From contig SYFN01000170.1 in assembly GCA_005800405.1 (NCBI GenBank), forward strand, positions 1-22,070: a stretch of 22,070 bases of DNA. The letters run 5' to 3'. The notes under the pieces are model-generated. The model did not search any database, was not told the origin of the DNA, and saw only the letters and a list, made by a program, of their open reading frames with translations. Positions 1 to 5,841 of this stretch are shown piece after piece (position 1 is the stretch's first letter; the number at the start of each line of letters is the position of its first letter). The position numbers were made by a program, and so were the translations under genes. The stretch comes from Burkholderiales bacterium. GTDB lineage: Bacteria > Pseudomonadota > Gammaproteobacteria > Burkholderiales > Burkholderiaceae_D.

Positions 1-299
1 ATCTGATAACGTTCGGCTTGGCTGAGGTGTGTATAGGTCATGTGCTTCTTCGACTGGCTGGTCAAAAGGCTTTGATACTAATGCACCTCAGCCATCCAAC
101 CCATTAATCAAAGTTGCACTTCGTCCTTGAATTCACCTAATTTTTTGAAGCTTCGATTACGTACCTATCTTACACAGCATCGTCGTCTGCCAACAAAAAG
201 TCAGCAGTGGGCTATGGCGATCTGACACAGCCCTCATGAGATAATCGGGTCGATTCATATACCGGCATCATCATGCCTGGCCCGGCAAGAAAGGACGCA
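1..299. other. Gene-free left edge with a long-loop inverted repeat
   Basis: No reading frame on either strand in this stretch looks like a gene. The visible structure is an 11-bp perfect inverted repeat, TGGCTGAGGTG at 19-29 against CACCTCAGCCA at 84-94. Inside it is a small hairpin, TCAAA/TTTGA at 62-66 and 71-75. Nearer the first gene there are weaker hairpins, GGGCT/AGCCC (209-213 and 229-233) and GGCAT/ATGCC (264-277). The stretch must hold the promoter of the downstream secreted-protein pair, but I see no convincing -35/-10 pair. It could also be the 3' end of a transcription unit lying to the left of the window. Confidence 0.4.
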
Positions 300-782
300 A
301 TGAACGGGATGAGAATTTCACTCGGGTTAGCGACAGGAATGTACCTGTCCATTTTTTCAACTCATACTCACGCACAAGAATCCAGAATAGCCACACAGTC
401 GGTTCGTTGTGGGGCCATTTTTTCGGTACTTGCTGAAACTGCTGCAAACGATCCAAAACATCAAGCCCGATTCAAGACGGCGGAAACGATCTTCTCCGAA
501 TTGTTCGCCAAGGAATATCTCGATAAAAAAGACAGCGTAACGTCAGATGAGGCTCTGCATCGGAGAGACACGGTACTCAAAGAATTCAAGGATACCTATC
601 CAAACCGTCGCGCTTACATCATAGAAGAAACCGTCTTGTGCGGTGCCTGGGGCGAAGGGTTTCTCGCTCAGGGCGAGACCTATAGTTACGTGCCCGTCAT
701 CCCTAAAGTGATACCTCAAAATATCAGAACAGATTACGAAGCCAGAGGCAGCGCCGCATTCGCGGGATGGGTACTCAGGTAG
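300..782 (+). CDS. Secreted/periplasmic protein of unknown function
   Basis: Predicted protein of 160 residues. The ATG at 300 is chosen because AAGGA (291-295) lies just upstream; an ATG at 309 is possible but has no ribosome binding site. The N-terminus is a typical Sec signal peptide: a charged start, a hydrophobic stretch, then a THTHAQ-ES cleavage region near residue 26. The mature part is hydrophilic and helix-like, with many charged residues in the middle (KDSVTSDEALHRRD region). It has two cysteines, in SVRCGAIF and VLCGAWGEG, which could form one disulfide in the periplasm. I do not recognise the family. It stops (TAG) 13 bp before the repeat-protein gene on the same strand, so the two are probably co-transcribed. 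That is the only hint to function: a small exported partner of a repeat protein. Confidence 0.75.
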   Translation: MNGMRISLGLATGMYLSIFSTHTHAQESRIATQSVRCGAIFSVLAETAANDPKHQARFKTAETIFSELFAKEYLDKKDSVTSDEALHRRDTVLKEFKDTYPNRRAYIIEETVLCGAWGEGFLAQGETYSYVPVIPKVIPQNIRTDYEARGSAAFAGWVLR

Positions 783-795
783 CGCCAGGAAAACC

Positions 796-1194
796 ATGAT
801 CAAGTATCTGACGATGCTGTTATTGCTGTGCGCAATAACAGGAACCCCATTGGCGCAGGCACAGCGCCTGTATGACGGCAGTGGCCGACAAATCGGACGC
901 GTCGATTGCAACAGTTACTACGATGGCTCTGGCCGCCAGATTGGTCGTCAAGATGGTCCGCAGATTTATGACGGTTCAGGCCGACAAATAGGTCGCATCG
1001 ACGGTGAATGCATTTACGATGGGTCGGGGCGACAAATCGGTCGTATTGATGGTGAGCGTTTGTACAGCGGCTCTGGTAATGCTATGGGGCGCATCGATGG
1101 CGATCGGATCTACGATGGCTCGGGTCGACAGATCGGCCGCACTGACGGACTTCGTCGCATGCAGATCATTATTTATTTTTATTTTTTTATGTAA
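796..1194 (+). CDS. Secreted YDGSGRQIGR-repeat protein with aromatic C-terminal tail
   Basis: Predicted protein of 132 residues with AGGA (787-790) five bases before the ATG. Residues 1-23 form a signal peptide ending in LAQAQ. The rest is six tandem 16-residue repeats, 48 bp each, built on YDGSGRQIGRxDG. Repeats 1-4 and 6 keep the core; repeat 5 is divergent (YSGSGNAMGRIDG). The first repeat carries a cysteine (VDCNSY) and the third another (GECI). After the last repeat comes a short tail, RRMQIIIYFYFFM, rich in Ile, Phe and Tyr. Similar Tyr/Gly repeats with hydrophobic-aromatic tails occur in uncharacterised bacterial exported proteins; a small beta-rich closed fold is likely by analogy, which is inference. 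The coding end overlaps the convergent nucleotidyltransferase gene by 8 bp. The T-rich DNA of the tail makes it worth asking whether the tail is native, but the frame is open to a TAA stop. Confidence 0.75.
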   Translation: MIKYLTMLLLLCAITGTPLAQAQRLYDGSGRQIGRVDCNSYYDGSGRQIGRQDGPQIYDGSGRQIGRIDGECIYDGSGRQIGRIDGERLYSGSGNAMGRIDGDRIYDGSGRQIGRTDGLRRMQIIIYFYFFM

Positions 1195-1816
1195 GACCAT
1201 CCGACCAGCTCAGCACGCAACCAGTCCGCTGCTCGAACGCCGCAATATCCTCTGCGGTATCGAGATCAATAATGAAATGTTCATTGGACGTCTCGTACCG
1301 ATGCACCGCCGCGGGATTCGCATCGATATATCGTCTGAAATCAGCGTCGTTACCACTACGCAGCATCGTTTCGATCAATGCACTTGAAAACACGACAGGG
1401 TTTCCACGCTGCTCTTGCACTACCGGGTAAACCACACCGGTACCCGATGGGCGCTTCGCAAAGGCCCTGATCAACTCTCTCAGATCAGAAGGGTCAATCA
1501 ACGGTTGATCTGCCAACACGACCATGACCAGATCCAACTCACCCCCCAAAGCAGCAGCACCCAAGCGGACCGAGGATTGCCGACCGCGCTGTGGCTCGGG
1601 GTTTCTTACAAAGCGTACCGCTTGATAACTGATCGCGGCTTCGATCTGCTCATGGTGATAGCCCGTGACCACGACAAGCTCATCGAAGGGAATCTCGCGC
1701 AGTGCCATCAGATGTCGGTGAATCAAGGGGCTTCCCTGCAGCCGAAGCAGCGATTTAGGCATCGACCCCATACGAGCGCCCTCACCCGCCGCCAGCAACA
1801 CTGCGCCAATTTTCAT
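1187..1816 (-). CDS. MobA/MocA-like nucleotidyltransferase
   Basis: About 209 residues with a GT-A type nucleotidyltransferase fold. The N-terminal signature LLAAGEGARMGSMPK matches the LAAGxGxRMGxxK nucleotide-binding loop of the MobA/MocA group. Further motifs are NPEPQRGRQSSVRLG (substrate region with conserved Ser), LADQP (metal-binding Asp) and QRGNPVVF. These fit the MocA branch, which transfers CMP to molybdopterin for xanthine-dehydrogenase-type enzymes. No molybdoenzyme or maturation gene is nearby, so the substrate is uncertain; related sugar- or phosphocholine-type transferases share these motifs. I chose ATG 1816 (MKIGAVLLAAG) because GGA lies seven bases upstream and the family usually starts there. 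An in-frame ATG at 1834 would add six residues but has no ribosome binding site. The gene is cytosolic, divergent from the C40 peptidase, and overlaps the tail of the repeat-protein gene end to end. Confidence 0.85.
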   Translation of the reverse strand: MKIGAVLLAAGEGARMGSMPKSLLRLQGSPLIHRHLMALREIPFDELVVVTGYHHEQIEAAISYQAVRFVRNPEPQRGRQSSVRLGAAALGGELDLVMVVLADQPLIDPSDLRELIRAFAKRPSGTGVVYPVVQEQRGNPVVFSSALIETMLRSGNDADFRRYIDANPAAVHRYETSNEHFIIDLDTAEDIAAFEQRTGCVLSWSDGLT

Positions 1817-1913
1817 AGGTTTGTCCGGATTCATGGTGTGATTAATATCTGACTATGCTGATACGTTGAGCTAGACTACAGTCGCCTACAATTTTATATT
1901 TTCTGTTACAAAA

Positions 1914-2501
1914 ATGTCATTTCTGCTGAAGATTTGCAGCTCACTGGCTAGCTTCACCGTGGCGGTTCAAAGCCTCGCATGGGCCGGGCCAGTGGATGCG
2001 TCAGCCCCACAGTCGAGGTCCGAAGTAAATCTTCAAGCGCCATCATCGGATAGAGTACTGTCTCCCGTCGCGACCAAGGCCGCGATTACCGCATCTCCAG
2101 AGACGCGGACAGAATCGCTATCGAAAGGCATGACAATCGTGTCTGAAGCCAGCAAGTATATGGGCATGCCTTATCGATGGGGTGGCACATCACCACAGAC
2201 CGGTTTTGATTGCAGCGGTTTTGTACAATTTATCTTTTTTCACACGCTGAGTATCAAGCTGCCCCGGATGCCCGTAAATATGTCGCGCTTGGGATCGCGT
2301 GTCAGCCGTGAAGACCTCGCACCTGGCGATCTGGTGTTTTTCAATACGCGTGGTGGCAAGTTCACGCATGTGGGTATCTATATCAACGATTCTCAATTCA
2401 TTCATGCGCCGATGCCGGGTACTCGTGTGACCCTGAGCCGCATGGATAGTTCGTACTATCGCCATCGATTCACTTATGCGGTGCGCATACTGCATGAGTA
2501 A
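1914..2501 (+). CDS. NlpC/P60 (C40) family peptidoglycan peptidase
   Basis: A 195-residue exported cysteine peptidase. A signal peptide covers residues 1-24 (hydrophobic run, then AWAG). Next comes a low-complexity Ser/Ala/Pro linker to about residue 70, then a single NlpC/P60 domain (about 73-193). The catalytic Cys100 is in FDCSGF, His152 in THVGIY and the third polar residue His164 in FIHAP; YRWGG and PGDLVFF are also typical. Enzymes of this family cut D-Glu-to-diaminopimelate or related stem-peptide bonds during wall remodelling. There is no SH3 or LysM domain, as in short proteobacterial NlpC/Spr-type proteins. I see no clear Shine-Dalgarno before the ATG. The gene ends 38 bp before the CapA-like gene on the same strand, so the two may be co-transcribed. 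A possible promoter lies in the 80-bp divergent gap, but its elements are weak. Confidence 0.93.
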   Translation: MSFLLKICSSLASFTVAVQSLAWAGPVDASAPQSRSEVNLQAPSSDRVLSPVATKAAITASPETRTESLSKGMTIVSEASKYMGMPYRWGGTSPQTGFDCSGFVQFIFFHTLSIKLPRMPVNMSRLGSRVSREDLAPGDLVFFNTRGGKFTHVGIYINDSQFIHAPMPGTRVTLSRMDSSYYRHRFTYAVRILHE

Positions 2502-2539
2502 CGCGCTCGTAATTTTTCTATTGTTTACTGACTGATCCC

Positions 2540-3712
2540 ATGAACGCATATCCACGCCACCGAACACATTCTGTCCGACACATGCTGCTCGCCGCTCTGA
2601 TGATACCCAGCATAGGCTTGACGCCTGCTGTGCAGGCAGAGGCGCTGATGGAAGACGGTTTGCCAAAATTTGTGAACTGCTCGAGCATGTCGGTTGATCC
2701 GATGGCAACCGACATACGTCTGGCGGCGACAGGTGATCTTGTGTTCTCGGAAAATCCTCAAATCAACCGGAATGCCTTCACGGAATTCATGCCTTTGCTG
2801 ACCAAGGCAGATCTGGTACTGGGCAATCTGGAAGGGCCCATCACGGATGCCAACACGCCGCGCAAACCTTATGTGCCGGGCCGCTCCTACGCTTTTCGCT
2901 ATCCTGTCGAAACCGCTCAAGTTCTGAAAAAAGCGAATTTTCATATTTTGTCGATTGCAAATAATCATGCGCAGGACCATGGTCCCACTGGCTTCGCTGA
3001 TACGCAAAGACACCTTACTGCCGAAGGTATCGAACACACCGGTCTCAAAGGTAGTTATGTGATTCGACCGGTCAAAGGTATCAAGATCGGCGTGATCGCG
3101 CTTGCGCATTATCCTGTCTACAACAACGTACTGGAAATCGAGGCAACAGCCAAGTTGGTCACTGAGGTTCGCGCCAAGAGCGATCTGGTTATTCTTTTTT
3201 ATCAGCTGGGCGGCGAAGGCGATGCCTATGCAATGATCACCAATGAAGATGAAGTTTTCCTGGGTGAGCAGCGTGGCAACGCCAGAAAATTTGCTACTGC
3301 AATGATCAAAGCTGGCGCAGGCGCACTGATAGCTCATGGCCCGCATCTGGTACGCGCAGCAGAGTGCATCAATGGGGTGGCGGTATTACATTCGATTGGC
3401 AATTTTATCGGCGCCGGTGGTTTAAGCGTGCAGAATCTGGCGAATGTCTCCGCGTTTCCCGAGATGCTGTTTGAGCCCAGCGGCAAGTTCAAGTCGGTGC
3501 GAATTGTACCGGTAACTTTCACACCGGAGCGCCTGCCAAAGATTGACCCCACGGGTCGCTCGGTGCACCTGATAAATTGGCTCAATTCCCGAGCAACAAA
3601 AACTATCCCGGAGTTTCAGGCGCTCAATTTCAGCGGCTACAAAGATCAGGCTGATGTCTTTGAAAAATGGTTCAGGTCAACGCGTTTCGGTACGCAGGCG
3701 CCGCGGGATTGA
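2540..3712 (+). CDS. CapA/PgsA-like calcineurin-fold metallophosphatase, exported
   Basis: A 390-residue protein with an N-terminal Sec signal peptide (residues about 12-33, ending AVQA-EA) followed by a CapA-type domain (about 58-350). Visible motifs are TGDLVF (Asp66), NLEGPI (about 96-101), SIANNHAQDHG (about 138-148), the AHGPHLV segment (about 286-292) and HSIGNF. CapA was named for polyglutamate capsule production and belongs to the calcineurin-like phosphoesterase superfamily; many proteobacterial members have no assigned substrate. The HWGxE motif expected in mid-protein is replaced by YQLGGEG, and HHPHV reads HGPHL, so two metal-site histidines look altered. The neighbouring C40 peptidase suggests an envelope role. 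No poly-glutamate synthetase genes (capB/capC-like) are present, so a capsule role is not supported here. The gene converges with the HD-protein gene, 17 bp apart. Confidence 0.87.
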   Translation: MNAYPRHRTHSVRHMLLAALMIPSIGLTPAVQAEALMEDGLPKFVNCSSMSVDPMATDIRLAATGDLVFSENPQINRNAFTEFMPLLTKADLVLGNLEGPITDANTPRKPYVPGRSYAFRYPVETAQVLKKANFHILSIANNHAQDHGPTGFADTQRHLTAEGIEHTGLKGSYVIRPVKGIKIGVIALAHYPVYNNVLEIEATAKLVTEVRAKSDLVILFYQLGGEGDAYAMITNEDEVFLGEQRGNARKFATAMIKAGAGALIAHGPHLVRAAECINGVAVLHSIGNFIGAGGLSVQNLANVSAFPEMLFEPSGKFKSVRIVPVTFTPERLPKIDPTGRSVHLINWLNSRATKTIPEFQALNFSGYKDQADVFEKWFRSTRFGTQAPRD

Positions 3713-3729
3713 TGATTCAGATGTCCTGA

Positions 3730-4296
3730 TCAAACTACCATGCCCATACGCGAGCCGACCTTCAGACGAGCACCTTCGATTTCTGCGGAAAATACCGCCT
3801 CAAGGGTGGAACTGGTCTTGCCCATGGCTTGGACCAGACGTTCTGCCCAATCAAAGTATTCGAGCTTGTGCTGATCGGACCAAGCTTTAGGTGCGATGGG
3901 ACTGGCGAGCGTGCGCACGGTCTCGATGAGCTCAGCAAGCTTGATCAATCTGGCCTTACGGGATAAATGCGATGCCGAACGCAGTCGCAGCGCCTTGCGG
4001 GTAACCGGTGAAAAATAGGGGTGATCGGTGACCTCAGCGACGATGAAAGCGATCTCGCTGCCAAACACACTCACCAGCTCCGCCTCGTTAGTTTCTTTGA
4101 ACCCAAGAACGTCATGCAATATCGCGCTCGCGAGCAAAAAGGTATCGGTCTCGCCCGCCTCTTCGGAGAGTACACGAGCAAGATCTTCGGCATTGGCGAC
4201 ACAGGCCGCGCCGATCTCATCCTGGGGCTTGTGGAGCGCTAACTTCCCGGCCCGAAAAGCTTTCGCTTTGTCGATGAGTGGCGACTGAATCATCAT
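3730..4296 (-). CDS. MESH1/SpoT-type HD-domain protein with degenerate active site
   Basis: About 188 residues, the length of a stand-alone small alarmone hydrolase (MESH1). Similarity is visible throughout: LASAILHDVLG, VFGSEIAFIVAEVTDH, KARLIKLAELIETVRTL, and the C-terminal AWSDQHKLEYFDWAERLV, which matches the GWSEHR...EYFEWA segment of MESH1. MESH1 and SpoT hydrolase domains remove pyrophosphate from (p)ppGpp at a Mn site. Here the HD pair is kept (His61-Asp62), but the INHP histidine reads ANAE, the ED after HDxxx reads GF, and the KLADK aspartate reads KLAEL. The protein is therefore probably inactive on (p)ppGpp, has a different substrate, or is only a binder. ATG 4296 is chosen for AGAGG five bases upstream; ATG 4293 and an upstream GTG at 4323 are alternatives. 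It is cytosolic, with no signal peptide, and stands alone between convergent CapA and divergent MFS genes. Confidence 0.82.
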   Translation of the reverse strand: MMIQSPLIDKAKAFRAGKLALHKPQDEIGAACVANAEDLARVLSEEAGETDTFLLASAILHDVLGFKETNEAELVSVFGSEIAFIVAEVTDHPYFSPVTRKALRLRSASHLSRKARLIKLAELIETVRTLASPIAPKAWSDQHKLEYFDWAERLVQAMGKTSSTLEAVFSAEIEGARLKVGSRMGMVV

Positions 4297-4463
4297 GATT
4301 GCCTCTTCGATAAGTTGATACACCTGCTGGTTGATCGTGTAACGACCCCAGCCCTCCAGTCTGGCAACGCGAGACCTTGCAAGAAGCTACCTTGCCGCGT
4401 ACTTATCGACAGCAGGCGCATTTTCCAGAGGTCCGTTCGACGCCCATGCTAACCTGCTGCCCC

Positions 4464-5714
4464 ATGTCTATTTCGAGCCTTCCCGTGAGCCCCGATCTGA
4501 TCGACTCGCGCTACGCATTCTGGCGTCTACTTAATACGTTGGCCTTGGTTACCCTCGGCAGCGCGGCGATGTATGTGGTGGTCGTGATTCTACCCGTTGC
4601 GCAGACCGAATTCGGTAGCGACCGCGCTGGGGCGTCGCTGCCCTACTCCGCACTGATGATTGCGTTTGGCATCGGCAGCCTGCTCATGGGGCGGCTTGCG
4701 GACCGCTTCGGCGTTTACCGTGTGCTGATCATCGGCGGACTGGGTAATCTGGCCGGCTTCCTGTGGGCGAGTCATTCACCTGGCCTGGCAAGTCTGACGC
4801 TCGCCCATGCACTGCTTGGCATTGTCGGTTGCTCAGCCATGTTCGTTCCGCTGTTGGCCGACACCGCGCTGTGGTGGAAAAAACGTCGCGGAATTGCCGT
4901 GGCAATTTGCGCCAGCGGCAACTATGTGGCAGGAACTGTCTGGCCCGTGGTAATGCAGTGGGGCATAGACCACTTCGGCTGGCGCACCAGCTATCTGGCT
5001 CTGGGCTGCTTTTGCGGTGTGAGTATCATTCTGCTCGCATTGCGCATGAAAGCACGTCCACCACTGATGGATGCAGCACCAGACAATCCTGTCTCGGCGT
5101 TTACCTCGGAACGGCCTTTTGGGCTAAGCCTGACACAAGCGCAAATCCTGCTTTGCATCGCGGGCATGGCCTGCTGTGTTGCCATGTCCATGCCACAGGT
5201 ACACATCGTCGCCTATTGCAGCGATCTCGAATTGGGAGCAGCGCGCGGTGCGCAGATGCTCTCGCTCATGCTGGGCTTCGGTATCGCAAGCCGGCTCCTC
5301 TCCGGACTCATCTGCGACCGAATCGGCGGCATACGCACGCTGTTGCTGGGCTCGGCCTTACAAGGTGTCGCGTTGCTTTTGTTCATTCCGTTCGATGGTC
5401 TGATGTCGCTGTACGTGATCTCTATTATGTTCGGTCTGTTTCAAGGGGGGATCGTGCCATCCTATGCCATCATCGTGCGCGAATATTTTCCTCCGGCCGA
5501 GGCGGGTGCGCGCGTTGGCTCCGTGATTACTGCAACATTGTTTGGTATGGCGCTGGGTGGATGGATGTCGGGCAAAGTGTTTGACTTGACGGGCTCATAT
5601 CAGGCAGCCTTCATCAATGGCGTCGCCTGGAATCTGCTCAATCTTTCGATTGCTGGCTGGCTTTACTGGCGCATCGATGGGTGGCGCCGCGCTAGAGAAG
5701 CGTTGATTAAATAA
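4464..5714 (+). CDS. Major facilitator superfamily transporter
   Basis: About 416 residues with roughly twelve hydrophobic segments in two halves, separated by a hydrophilic loop near the middle (MKARPPLMDAAPDNP region). The MFS signature between helices 2 and 3 is clear: GSLLMGRLADRFGVYRVL. The matching loop of the second half is SRLLSGLICDRIGGIRTL. Other helix motifs are SLMLGFGIASRLL and GLFQGGIVPSYAIIVREYFPP. The latter, with the general pattern, resembles monocarboxylate or oxalate-formate type MFS members, but the substrate cannot be read from sequence. Start choice: ATG 4464 (MSISSLPV) precedes the cytoplasmic lead-in; ATG 4446 and a TTG at 4377 are in frame, and none has a strong Shine-Dalgarno. 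The gene is divergent from the HD-protein gene and appears monocistronic. Confidence 0.9.
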   Translation: MSISSLPVSPDLIDSRYAFWRLLNTLALVTLGSAAMYVVVVILPVAQTEFGSDRAGASLPYSALMIAFGIGSLLMGRLADRFGVYRVLIIGGLGNLAGFLWASHSPGLASLTLAHALLGIVGCSAMFVPLLADTALWWKKRRGIAVAICASGNYVAGTVWPVVMQWGIDHFGWRTSYLALGCFCGVSIILLALRMKARPPLMDAAPDNPVSAFTSERPFGLSLTQAQILLCIAGMACCVAMSMPQVHIVAYCSDLELGAARGAQMLSLMLGFGIASRLLSGLICDRIGGIRTLLLGSALQGVALLLFIPFDGLMSLYVISIMFGLFQGGIVPSYAIIVREYFPPAEAGARVGSVITATLFGMALGGWMSGKVFDLTGSYQAAFINGVAWNLLNLSIAGWLYWRIDGWRRAREALIK

Positions 5715-5732
5715 AACCAGAAACTTTGGTGA

Positions 5733-5757
5733 CAAGGGCGGCCACACCAAGCCCTTG
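5733..5757. terminator. Hairpin between convergent genes, possible terminator
   Basis: A 7-bp perfect stem, CAAGGGC (5733-5739) with GCCCTTG (5751-5757) and an 11-base loop, lies 18 bp after the MFS stop. It faces the end of the PP2C gene on the other strand. There is no strong T-run on either side, so termination would be weak or factor-assisted. The remaining 80 bases up to 5841 show nothing else. Confidence 0.35.
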
Positions 5758-5841
5758 ATCTTGCCGGTTCCCGTGTCGCTCAGTCACACTGGCTCGTCTC
5801 AAAACGTGAACTTACTCAGCGTCTCCGTAAACTCGCCTGAA

